Shown here one piece after another: positions 54,164 through 62,240 of a stretch of DNA of 64,000 nucleotides. Position numbers and translations under genes: made by a program. The stretch is from a bacterium (GTDB lineage: Bacteria > Cyanobacteriota > Vampirovibrionia > Vampirovibrionales > Vampirovibrionaceae), in assembly GCA_030429585.1 (NCBI GenBank), contig JAUIEU010000001.1, forward strand, positions 1,049,994 to 1,113,993. The letters run 5' to 3'. The stretch's first letter is position 1. Each line of letters opens with the position of its first letter. Under the pieces are notes generated by a model. It saw only the letters and a list, made by a program, of their open reading frames with translations. It ran no database searches and was not told where the DNA came from.

Positions 54164-55294
54164 CTAGTGGGGTTGCTTTGGTGCCCCCAAAGAAGGCAAA
54201 GCAATACCGTGCCACTGTTTACTAAACAGCAATTTCAACTGGGGCGAGGGCGCCGCTGGGCGAAAATCATCCTGCAACAATAAAGACGTTGCCCCACCCT
54301 CATCGGTTCCCGATGCTGCGCCATCGGCGTCGGTGGCCGTTTCATCACTGGTCGTATTATCCGGCATAAAGTCGCCCACTTGTTGGCGCAAGGCCTTAAT
54401 TTTTTTGGCCACCATAGGGGCCTCTGGGGCGCTAGGGCTTAGCATGGCAAAATGCTCGTAGGCAATTAAGGCTTCTGGCAATCGGTCCAACGCTTCTAAG
54501 GTTTGGGCTTTGTGCAGGTGTATTTCGCCAATATTAGCGTTTAACTTAAGGGCCGCCTCATACACATCCAAGGCTTCGTCGTAGCGTTTTAGCCCTTGCA
54601 AGGCAAAGCCTTTGGTATCCAAGGCCGCCGCATTGGTGGGGGATTTTTCTAAGGATTGTTCTACCGCCGTCAGGGCCTCATCGTATCGCCCTAGGTTGGC
54701 CAAGGCATAAGCATGGTTATTCCACGCTTCGGCAAACTCTGGGTCCAATTCGGTGGCGCGCTGGGTAGCCTTGGCAGCCGCCGCATAATTATTTTGGCTG
54801 GCATAAAACACACCGGCATCATAATGCAGCATGGCTTCATCCGGCGCTAAGGCAATTGCCTTGTTAATCCACCGTATGGCGGTATCCACATCCCCTTGTT
54901 TACTGTGCAGCAATCCTAATTTGTAATAGCCTTCCGCACGGCGGGGGGAATCATCCGGCAACAAGGTAATGGCTTGGGTAAAGGCAGCAATGGCTTCGTC
55001 GTCTTTATCTAACCCTTGCAACACCATGCCGTGGATACCATGCCAAGAGGCTTTTTCTGGCTTAAACACCAAGGCGCGGCCTAAAAATGCATCCGCGGCA
55101 ATTAGGTGGCCATTGGCCGCCATTTGCATCCCCATGGTGCCATACAACGTGGCCCAGCGCTGGGTGGGCGGGGTGGCCGGCAGAGCCGTAACCCCGGCAA
55201 CAGCATTGGTGCACACCACAGAACCGGCCAATAACACCGCTCCCATAGCTACTCCCAACAATCGCAAATAATGGTGGCCAGTGCGGAAGGTCAT
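54164..55294 (-). CDS. Tetratricopeptide-repeat periplasmic or membrane protein
   Basis: A 376-residue protein with an N-terminal export signal (about 10-32) and about seven TPR motifs from 60 to 280. Examples are GYYKLGLLHSKQGDVDTAIRWINKAIALAPD and the unit starting AEAWNNHAYALANLGRYDEA. A disordered Asp/Gly/Thr-rich tail follows. Likely a scaffold in envelope assembly. It heads a minus-strand run with the 53775 gene, aroK, aroB and the RibD-like gene, but functional linkage is not evident. Confidence 0.85.
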   Translation of the reverse strand: MTFRTGHHYLRLLGVAMGAVLLAGSVVCTNAVAGVTALPATPPTQRWATLYGTMGMQMAANGHLIAADAFLGRALVFKPEKASWHGIHGMVLQGLDKDDEAIAAFTQAITLLPDDSPRRAEGYYKLGLLHSKQGDVDTAIRWINKAIALAPDEAMLHYDAGVFYASQNNYAAAAKATQRATELDPEFAEAWNNHAYALANLGRYDEALTAVEQSLEKSPTNAAALDTKGFALQGLKRYDEALDVYEAALKLNANIGEIHLHKAQTLEALDRLPEALIAYEHFAMLSPSAPEAPMVAKKIKALRQQVGDFMPDNTTSDETATDADGAASGTDEGGATSLLLQDDFRPAAPSPQLKLLFSKQWHGIALPSLGAPKQPH

Positions 55295-55398
55295 GCAAGT
55301 ATCCTTGTATACAGCTTTTTTAACGGCGTGTTGGGGGTATTATCTTACCATTAATGTGCCGTATTAAAAGCGTTACCCCAGCCCACACCCCATTACCC

Positions 55399-56421
55399 AT
55401 GCGAATTTTAGCCTTAGAAACCAGTTGCGACGACACCGCATGCGCCATTGTGGACAATGGCCGCCACGTGTTGGCCAACGTGGTGCAGCACCAAAACCGG
55501 CTGCATGCCGTAACCGGCGGCGTGGTACCCGAAGTGGCTGCTCGCCAACATATGGTGGCTGTCAACGAGGTAATTACACGCGCCCTAACCGAGGCCAACT
55601 GCACGCTAGATGATATTGACGCCATTGCCGCCACCCTGGGCCCAGGGCTTATTGGATCGTTGGTGGTGGGGGTTAGTGCGGCTAAAAGTATCAGTTTCGC
55701 CACTGGCAAGCCTTTTATCCCGGTGCACCATTTGGTGGCCCATGTGTGCGCCAACGTGCTCGGCAACAACCTTACCCCACCGTTTTTATGCCTACTAGTC
55801 AGCGGCGGCCACACCCAACTCATGACAATTGATGCCGACTACAAGGCTGCCATTGTGGGCGAAACCTTAGATGACGCCATTGGTGAGGCCTACGACAAAG
55901 TGGGGCGCATACTGGGGTTGCCCTTTCCGGGTGGGCCACAGGTAGACAAACTGGCCAGCAGCGGCAACCCAACCACCTACCCCCTGCCCATGGCCAGCAC
56001 CCAACACCCCTGGGATTTTAGCTACAGCGGGCTAAAAACCGCCATGAACCGATTAGTCACCAAAGAAGCCGCCGCCAACCCTAGCGGCCACCTTACCGAA
56101 ACGCAACGCGCCAACTTGTGCGCTAGTTTTCAGCAGGCGGCCATTACCCCACTCGTCAATAAAACCGTAGCCTATGCCCAGCAACATAACCACCACACCA
56201 TTACTGTGTGCGGTGGGGTTAGCGCCAACAGCGGCCTGCGTCAGGCCATGGCCACCGCCTGCCAGCAGCACGGCCTAGCCTTGCATGTGCCCACCATTGG
56301 GGCCTGCACGGATAACGCGGCCATGGTGGCTGCCGCCGCCTATTTTTCGCCCCTACCTGTCACCGGCGACCCACTCGCCGCCGATGTGTTTTCTCGCCAG
56401 CCCATGCCAGCAGCCCCCTAA
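55399..56421 (+). CDS. tsaD: tRNA N6-adenosine threonylcarbamoyltransferase TsaD
   Basis: Transfers threonylcarbamoyl to A37 of ANN-decoding tRNAs. The 340-residue protein begins MRILALETSCDDTACAIVD and carries the metal ligands HHLVAH, the nucleotide loops LVSGGHTQL and GETLDDAIGEAYDKVGRILGLP, and VCGGVSANSGLR near the C-terminus. ATG at 55399 chosen; the frame extends to 55354 but the added residues are not conserved-looking. Confidence 0.97.
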   Translation: MRILALETSCDDTACAIVDNGRHVLANVVQHQNRLHAVTGGVVPEVAARQHMVAVNEVITRALTEANCTLDDIDAIAATLGPGLIGSLVVGVSAAKSISFATGKPFIPVHHLVAHVCANVLGNNLTPPFLCLLVSGGHTQLMTIDADYKAAIVGETLDDAIGEAYDKVGRILGLPFPGGPQVDKLASSGNPTTYPLPMASTQHPWDFSYSGLKTAMNRLVTKEAAANPSGHLTETQRANLCASFQQAAITPLVNKTVAYAQQHNHHTITVCGGVSANSGLRQAMATACQQHGLALHVPTIGACTDNAAMVAAAAYFSPLPVTGDPLAADVFSRQPMPAAP

Positions 56422-56509
56422 ACCACCGCCGTGCTTGTGCTACAGTAGGGCGGCATTTACCCCTTTCCTCACTCGGAAACGTTATACAACCCCAAGGATT
56501 GATTTGATT

Positions 56510-57013
56510 ATGACCACCTCTACCGATAACACCTGGACGGTAACCGATAAAGCCACCGGCGAAACAATACAAGGCAACATGCCCACCAGTGTTTCCGTAA
56601 AACGGCAAGTAAAGGTAAAAACCGTGGTTACCGAAGAATTTCGTACCCGCGCCACCAGCGAGCTAAGCAAAGAAGTGGAGCAAATTGACCACCAACTAGA
56701 GCAGCTAGAGATGGCCTACAACAACGGCCTACAACAGTTAGAGCAACTTTCTAACGAAGGGCAAAACGTGCTACAGCCCCGCGCCCAACTAGAGCAAGAC
56801 ATGCAAGGCAAGCGCAACCAAATGATGGGCCTAAAACAAGAAGTAACCAAGCAACTGGGCAACCTGGATACTGTAACCGATGGCGACACCGTAATTACTG
56901 GCATGCTGGAAAGCACGGTAGAGTTACACGTGGGCGATAACATTTACGACCGTGTGCGCAACACCGTGGTTATTGTAAAAGATGGTGTGGTGCAAGGGTT
57001 TGAAAACGCCTAA
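56510..57013 (+). CDS. YlqD-family protein
   Basis: A 167-residue protein of the YlqD type, found beside rimM in Firmicutes and Cyanobacteria. It has an N-terminal strand with VKRQVKVKTVVTEEF, a coiled coil (about 45-110, rich in Gln, Leu and Glu), and a beta C-terminus with VELHVGDNIYDRVRNTVVIVKDG. Function unknown. Frame open upstream to 56285, but the extra part lies inside tsaD, so the ATG at 56510 is right. Confidence 0.8.
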   Translation: MTTSTDNTWTVTDKATGETIQGNMPTSVSVKRQVKVKTVVTEEFRTRATSELSKEVEQIDHQLEQLEMAYNNGLQQLEQLSNEGQNVLQPRAQLEQDMQGKRNQMMGLKQEVTKQLGNLDTVTDGDTVITGMLESTVELHVGDNIYDRVRNTVVIVKDGVVQGFENA

Positions 57014-57052
57014 CAAACGGCCCCATGGGCAACGTTTCCGTGTACCCCTATT

Positions 57053-57667
57053 ATGAGCACCCCCAACACCCCTGCCACCCTAGACCCCACCCTGCACCGC
57101 TGCATTGGCCGTAGTGCGGGGCCCGTTGGCCTGCACGGCCACCTTAAAGCCACCTTCCATCAGTCGGATGCTGCCGATTGGTTACCCGCCATTCGCACCC
57201 TATGGTTAGTCAGCGGCAAGGGCGATGCCCAAACCACCACGCCCCTTACCGTCGATAAATGGCAGCACCAACACGACACCCTGTGGCGCCTTCGCTTGCA
57301 AGGGTTTGCCAGCCGCACCGCCTTAGAAAAAGCCAACATTGGCAAGGGCGAATTATGGGCCACCCTAGCGGATTTGCCCCCCCTAACCGAAGGCGAATTT
57401 TACCTAGACGACTTGGTTGGCCTAAACGTGTTACCAGAAGGCGACACCAACACACCACTCGGGCGCATCACTGCGTGGAGCGAATCTGCGGGGCAAACCT
57501 TTGTAGAAATTACCCCCGCCGGTAAAGCCCCCACCACAAACAACACGGTAATGGTGCCCTTTAACACCACGTTTTTTCCAACGGTGGATTGGGCCGCCCG
57601 CACCGTCACCCTTCACGCGCCATTGGTGGCCTTTTTAACAGAAGCCGACCAACCGCCAGGCCCGTAA
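57053..57667 (+). CDS. rimM: 16S rRNA processing protein RimM
   Basis: A 204-residue factor for 30S maturation. Matches to the family: CIGRSAGPVGLHGHLKATF at the N-terminus, WRLRLQGFASRTALEKANIG, EGEFYLDDLVGLNVL starting the PRC-barrel, and VMVPFNTTFFPTVDWAARTVTLHAP. The PRC-barrel conservation is good and the linker regions are longer than usual. Follows the ylqD-like gene by 39 bases. Confidence 0.88.
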   Translation: MSTPNTPATLDPTLHRCIGRSAGPVGLHGHLKATFHQSDAADWLPAIRTLWLVSGKGDAQTTTPLTVDKWQHQHDTLWRLRLQGFASRTALEKANIGKGELWATLADLPPLTEGEFYLDDLVGLNVLPEGDTNTPLGRITAWSESAGQTFVEITPAGKAPTTNNTVMVPFNTTFFPTVDWAARTVTLHAPLVAFLTEADQPPGP

Positions 57668-57675
57668 CTGCCGAT

Positions 57676-57708
57676 GATGCCGGGGCATCGTAAATATCTT
57701 TCGCTATG
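57676..57708 (+). promoter_or_regulatory. Shared cassette-control element, copy B
   Basis: The partner of the 8232-8265 element. GATGCC (57676-57681) and GGCATC (57684-57689) form a perfect dyad. The right arm runs into GTAAATATC, then T, then TTCGCTATG, ending at 57708. The first cassette gene starts 33 bases later. It lies in the 73-base gap between rimM and the TerS-like gene, so it separates the phage-like cassette from the rRNA maturation genes. Confidence 0.7.
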
Positions 57709-57740
57709 ACGTACCGGGGGCGCCATGGCACACTGGCCGT

Positions 57741-58073
57741 ATGTCTACCTCGCCACCCAACCCTCGTAAAAAAAGTAGCAAGCCACCCAACCCGGTTGCC
57801 AAACTGGTGGGTGCCCTTACTCAACGCCTGCACCATATTGTGGCTGTGATTGATGACGCCCTGCATTCTGATAATTTAAAAGACCGCATTTGGGCGGTAG
57901 AACAGCTCTTAAAACGGCTTAAGCTGGATGTCCTTACCTCCTCTTCCGCTTCTAACAAAAAGCCTAAGGCCCCCACCAGCACCACCAACACCGAGTTGGC
58001 CAAACTGCCTGCCGATGAGCTAGAACGTCGCCTCCTCACCCTGCTGTCCTCCAGCACTCACCAAGAGGAGTAA
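57741..58073 (+). CDS. Possible small terminase subunit
   Basis: A 110-residue helical protein with a basic Pro/Lys-rich N-terminus. The segment DALHSDNLKDRIWAVEQLLKRLKLD resembles the helical core of phage small terminases, which recognise packaging DNA. It is first in cassette B, two genes ahead of a virion-type gene and three ahead of large terminase, the usual place for TerS. Similarity is short, so the call is inferred mainly from position. Confidence 0.5.
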   Translation: MSTSPPNPRKKSSKPPNPVAKLVGALTQRLHHIVAVIDDALHSDNLKDRIWAVEQLLKRLKLDVLTSSSASNKKPKAPTSTTNTELAKLPADELERRLLTLLSSSTHQEE

Positions 58074-58076
58074 CCC

Positions 58077-58667
58077 ATGCCCGCACCCACACACACCACC
58101 ACCGCATCGCTGCGTATTCATCGCCCACGCCATGGCCACCAACCCTGGCCTAGCGGGTTGCAACGTTGTGTTCACTCTGCCTTGCCGTGGCTTAGCACGG
58201 ATTGCTGCCCATTAACGGCGGCCAACGTGCTGGATAATTTAGCCGCCCAACGCCCCAACGTGTGGGTGTGCACCCAGGGCAACACCACCTTGGCCGCCAG
58301 CAGTATCAGCGATATTGTGGCCAACCAAACAGCGGTGCTCCACGGCATTAGCCACCAACAAACCACGGTAGAAAAACCCACCAAGCAAGCGGCCATTGCC
58401 GCTGTTTCCTTAGCCGCCTTAGAGGCAGCCTTTACCGAACACCGCGCCCAAACCGTGCTGGCCCACGTGCCGCACTCCCACGCTGGGGCCCGCGGCTTTT
58501 GCTGGAACACTGGCTTTACCCGCAACACCACCCCCGCCCAACCGCAACAGCCCATTATTATTGGCGGGCGCAGCATACCGGTGTACACCTACACCCTCTC
58601 TGCCCAGCGGTATTTTTCCACCACCCGCCAACACCTGCTGGCCCAATGCCAACACGCCATTACCTAA
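58077..58667 (+). CDS. GNAT-fold-like protein of phage cassette
   Basis: A 196-residue protein. Its middle part, with a helix ending AALEAAFTEHRAQTVLAHVPHSHAGARGFCWNTGFTRN, follows the GNAT pattern seen in small acetyltransferase-like proteins of podovirus packaging regions. The acetyl-CoA loop is not clearly recognisable, so it may be inactive or specialised. A strong ribosome site (GAGGAG) lies before the ATG, which is 3 bases past the TerS-like stop. Domain assignment is inference. Confidence 0.5.
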   Translation: MPAPTHTTTASLRIHRPRHGHQPWPSGLQRCVHSALPWLSTDCCPLTAANVLDNLAAQRPNVWVCTQGNTTLAASSISDIVANQTAVLHGISHQQTTVEKPTKQAAIAAVSLAALEAAFTEHRAQTVLAHVPHSHAGARGFCWNTGFTRNTTPAQPQQPIIIGGRSIPVYTYTLSAQRYFSTTRQHLLAQCQHAIT

Positions 58668-58746
58668 CCGGCATTGCCAAGCACTGTTTAACATTTATTT
58701 AGCCCACGTTTCTTTAGCCCACCTTTATCTACGGAGCCTACCCCCC

Positions 58747-59499
58747 ATGCCTTTCGGTCGTCGTTCTTCTTCCTCGTCCTCGCCGTCATCTAGCCCAAGC
58801 AACCCCACCAACATTACCAAAGCCTTTTACAGCAATGCCCTGGGCGATGTGTTTAAATCCGTGCGGCGCGGTAGCAAGCAAAGCTTTAGTACCCAACTCT
58901 CTGGCCCTAGCCAAAACTTAGTCAACCAAAGCCTGCAAGGCAGCCAAACTTTATTACGAGAACTCAACGCATCGCCCCAACAGCGGCAAAACCAATTACA
59001 ACAATTGGCAGACAGGCAATTTAACCGCCAGGCCCGCGCCTTGCAACAACAAACGGATCGCATCCGTGCCAAGGCCCGCGGACGACTGGCCCAACGCTTT
59101 GGCCGCAGCGGCAACAGCACCTTTGGCAACACCCTACTTGCCCAGGTAGAAACCGCTGGCCTAAACAGCCTGATAGATGAACGCCTACGCGCCGACCTAA
59201 TGGTAGACGACCGCTTACGCGCCGATGACCGCGGACGATTACAGCGGTTGGGCGCATTTCAGAATGTGTTAAACAGTTACAACAACAACGCCAAAACCTT
59301 TGCCACCTTGGGCGATAGCACCTTGAGCCAAGAGGCCAGCTTGGCCACCCGTCGTTTTTTAGGCCGCCTACAACAACAAACCCGGCTAGATTTAGGCAGC
59401 CGACCCAGCCTAAACGGCGTGTCTCAACTGCTTAACTCTGGGTTAAATATTACCAAATTTATTGATAGTAAAATCCCCAGCGGCTCAAACGAATCGTAG
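58747..59499 (+). CDS. Gln-rich helical virion-like protein
   Basis: A 250-residue protein with a Ser-rich N-terminus (MPFGRRSSSSSSPSSSPS) and a long Gln/Arg/Leu-rich helical body (about 60-215). The composition resembles phage internal or ejection proteins, which are rich in Gln and Ala helices, but no domain is recognised. Ribosome site GGAG about 11 bases before the ATG at 58747. The frame extends upstream to 58561, inside the GNAT-like gene, and is rejected. Sixteen bases before the terminase gene. Confidence 0.55.
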   Translation: MPFGRRSSSSSSPSSSPSNPTNITKAFYSNALGDVFKSVRRGSKQSFSTQLSGPSQNLVNQSLQGSQTLLRELNASPQQRQNQLQQLADRQFNRQARALQQQTDRIRAKARGRLAQRFGRSGNSTFGNTLLAQVETAGLNSLIDERLRADLMVDDRLRADDRGRLQRLGAFQNVLNSYNNNAKTFATLGDSTLSQEASLATRRFLGRLQQQTRLDLGSRPSLNGVSQLLNSGLNITKFIDSKIPSGSNES

Positions 59500-59514
59500 A
59501 GCGCGCTGCCCCCG

Positions 59515-61032
59515 ATGACGACCACGCCACCCTCCTCCTTAGCGCAAGTGCAAGCCTTTATGCAGCAACACCCGTGGCGCCACCGCCTGGCGTTGCTGTC
59601 TATGGCAGCCCATTCGCCCCCCTTGCAGGCCTTGCTTCGCGAGTGGCTACGCCGGGATATCCATGCATGGTTTGCCCTGGTGGCCTGGACCTTTGACCCC
59701 AGAACCGCGCCCCACACACGGCCTTTCATCCTCTACCCGTTTCAGCAAAACGCCCTAAAAACCATTCAAACATCTATCCATACCGGCACGGATTTGTTGA
59801 TTGAAAAAAGCCGAGACATGGGGGCGAGCTGGTTAGTGCTTCACACCTTTTTGCATGCCTGGTTATTTGAACCGGGCGCCCATTGTTTAGTGGGTAGCCG
59901 CAAGCAAGATTATGTGGATAACAAAGGCGACCGCGCCACCTTGTTTGAAAAACTTCGTTTTGCCCTGGCCCACCTGCCTCCGTGGTTACTGCCTGCCGGG
60001 TTTAACCTGAGCAAACATGCCCCCCTACTCAAGCTGATTAACCCTGCCAATGGCAACACCATTGTGGGCGAAAGCAGCAATGCCCAGTTTAGCCGGGGCG
60101 GGCGTTATAAGGCGATATTGATGGATGAATTCCCCTTTTGGCCCCACGACGATAGTGCTTATGCAGCCGCCGGACAATCCACCCCCTGCCGAATTTTAGT
60201 GGGCACCCCTTACGGCAAGCACAACGCCTTTGCGCGGCTCCGGTTTTCTAAATGCATCCCTGTGCTGGCGCTGCATTGGCAATTGCACCCCCACAAAGAT
60301 GACGCCTGGTACCAACAGCAATGCCAACGCATGGGCGCCGATGCCGTGGCCCGCGAGCTAGACATGAACTACAACCTAAGCGTTAGCAACCGGGTGTTTG
60401 CCGATTTTGGCCCCCAACATAGTGTGGAACAACTAGACGTGCTGCCCAACCGCCGGATTGTGCGCACCTGGGATTTTGGCTACCACTGCCCTGCTGTAGT
60501 GCTACTGCAAATAGATGATGACGGCGTGGTGCGAGTATTACGAGAAATATTAGGCCACCAAACCGTGCTAACCACCTTTGCCCAAGGGGTGTTAGAGCTG
60601 TGCCAACAACACTACCCCCATGCAGAATTTGATGATATTTGCGACCCTGCCGGTGGCCAAAAAAACGATAAGGGCGACCGCACCAGCATTGATATTTTAA
60701 ACAGCTTGGGGGTATACCCCTTTTATAAACCCACCCGTATTTTGCGAGGGCTGGCGCTTATACGCACAAAACTATTGGGCAACAACGGCACGCCCCACCT
60801 GCTGATTGACCGCCGCCATTGCAAAAATTTAATAGATGCCTTTGAAGGCGGCTACCGGTATGCCAGCGAACAACACGAACTACCAATGGAAGAGCACCCG
60901 TTTGAAGATGTGATGGATTGCCTTCGTTATGCCATTGTCCATAAGTGCGATTTTAGTAGCCAGCGCCCCCACCGCCACCGCCCTAGCCGGTTGCCCCGCA
61001 CCGCCCCACAAAACCCCTATACCGGGTATTAG
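59515..61032 (+). CDS. Phage large terminase subunit (TerL)
   Basis: The 505-residue packaging motor and nuclease. The ATPase half has the variant Walker A EKSRDMGASW (about 97-106) used by terminases, the Walker B AILMDEFPFW (about 200), and the coupling motif RILVGTPYGKHNAF. The RNase-H-like nuclease half has acidic residues in TWDFGYHCPA (about 318), DDICDPAGGQKNDKGD (about 380) and EDVMDCLRYA (about 465). All key residues seem intact, so packaging activity is plausible. Last gene of cassette B. Confidence 0.92.
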   Translation: MTTTPPSSLAQVQAFMQQHPWRHRLALLSMAAHSPPLQALLREWLRRDIHAWFALVAWTFDPRTAPHTRPFILYPFQQNALKTIQTSIHTGTDLLIEKSRDMGASWLVLHTFLHAWLFEPGAHCLVGSRKQDYVDNKGDRATLFEKLRFALAHLPPWLLPAGFNLSKHAPLLKLINPANGNTIVGESSNAQFSRGGRYKAILMDEFPFWPHDDSAYAAAGQSTPCRILVGTPYGKHNAFARLRFSKCIPVLALHWQLHPHKDDAWYQQQCQRMGADAVARELDMNYNLSVSNRVFADFGPQHSVEQLDVLPNRRIVRTWDFGYHCPAVVLLQIDDDGVVRVLREILGHQTVLTTFAQGVLELCQQHYPHAEFDDICDPAGGQKNDKGDRTSIDILNSLGVYPFYKPTRILRGLALIRTKLLGNNGTPHLLIDRRHCKNLIDAFEGGYRYASEQHELPMEEHPFEDVMDCLRYAIVHKCDFSSQRPHRHRPSRLPRTAPQNPYTGY

Positions 61033-61103
61033 GCAATACCTAATATTTAGGCACGTTTATTAATTCTGTTAATTTTTATCATTTTACAAAGGCCTAAGTA
61101 GTA

Positions 61104-61538
61104 ATGATTAATCGCTTATCTCCCCCCCAGTCTTACACCACGTTTGGCACCTTAAAAACCATCGGCTTAGGCCGCAGTAAATCAGACGATGGCACCACGG
61201 AAAGTGCAACAATCGCTATTCAAATTAATGGGCAAAGCAAAAAGCAATACGATCGATTGCTCAAAAAACTTAATGCTAATAAAGATGAAATCTCATTAAC
61301 GGCCAGAAAAAGCGACAATACTTTTGAGATCTTCGGAAAAAATGAAAAGACGGGTAGGCAAATACCCATTCGAGAAATTAAAAGTTTAAACCTCATCCGT
61401 AAAATATCCCATAATAAAGGATTATTTGAGGAAGAAATCGAAAATGACCATAAGCAAATTTTTATAGAAGAAACCGATCGTGGCAAATATATCCAGAAGA
61501 TGCTTTCAAATGCATTAACAGCAAAAGGCATTAATTAA
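61104..61538 (+). CDS. Small hypothetical protein
   Basis: A 144-residue low-GC protein beginning MINRLSPPQSYTTFGTLKTIG, then a Lys/Asp/Asn-rich helical body. The AT-rich composition differs from the flanking terminase gene, suggesting a different origin. No family recognised. It follows the terminase by 71 bases and might belong to cassette B or be independent. Confidence 0.6.
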   Translation: MINRLSPPQSYTTFGTLKTIGLGRSKSDDGTTESATIAIQINGQSKKQYDRLLKKLNANKDEISLTARKSDNTFEIFGKNEKTGRQIPIREIKSLNLIRKISHNKGLFEEEIENDHKQIFIEETDRGKYIQKMLSNALTAKGIN

Positions 61539-61612
61539 AACCCCATTTGAATCCAGCCCACAAGTGGGGTATGAATAAGGGGTCGTATTTTGTGTTGAGG
61601 AGGATCCCCCTT

Positions 61613-62185
61613 ATGTTTTATTCCAAACGTTGGGCCCATATAACAGCAAGCACCACCATGGTGGCCGCCGTTATGTTTGCCAGTGCTACCGCCTTGCTGG
61701 CCCCTGCCAGCCATGCCGCCGAGCATACCGGTAAAATTGTGGCTATTTTCCACGAGCCGGTGGTAATTAGCCAAAAAACCTATGACAAAGTATCCGTAAC
61801 CGTGCACGATTGCAAAACCAACCAGTTCGTCACCGGCCACTATGCCCCCGGCCACGTTAGCGATAGCAACGCCCCCGGTAGTTTGTTCCGCAACACGGGT
61901 AATGCCGCGCGGGCCAACACCACCAAAAACCAGTACATGCAACTGGTAAACGGCCACGCTACCCTAACCCTAAACGATACCAGCAAAGAGATTACCAAAA
62001 CCACCTTATGGGGCTACAACTGGGAATGTGGCACCAACCTAAGCCAAGGCAGTGTGGCGTCTACCGGCAGTAGCAGCATGCCTGCTGCGGGCAATACCAC
62101 TAGCCCACAAGCAACACCAGCCGCCGCCCCCGCTAGCGCTAACCCGCTAAAACGCTTCGGCAAATTTGGCCGCTTTGGCCGCTAG
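61613..62185 (+). CDS. Secreted protein, member of a tandem paralogous pair
   Basis: A 190-residue protein with a ribosome site (GAGGAGG) and a signal peptide (about 10-38, ending SHAAE). The mature domain begins with EHTGKIVAIFHEPVVISQKTYDKVSVTVHDCK and contains two cysteines (HDCK, WECG), then an Ala/Pro/Ser-rich tail ending KRFGKFGRFGR. The domain is shared with the next gene. Function unknown; a small disulfide-bonded envelope or secreted protein is likely. Confidence 0.75.
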   Translation: MFYSKRWAHITASTTMVAAVMFASATALLAPASHAAEHTGKIVAIFHEPVVISQKTYDKVSVTVHDCKTNQFVTGHYAPGHVSDSNAPGSLFRNTGNAARANTTKNQYMQLVNGHATLTLNDTSKEITKTTLWGYNWECGTNLSQGSVASTGSSSMPAAGNTTSPQATPAAAPASANPLKRFGKFGRFGR

Positions 62186-62240
62186 GCTAAGGCTGTTGCC
62201 CCACCTGTATTTGTATTCCTCATTTAAAAGGAGTTTACCC

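Noticed and set aside
56285-56509. N-terminal extension of the YlqD-like protein
   Set aside because: It is the shadow of the tsaD 3' end in another frame; the true domain starts at 56510.
57606-57866. Minus-strand frame across the cassette B control element
   Set aside because: It overlaps rimM and the TerS-like gene, which have better starts and family support.
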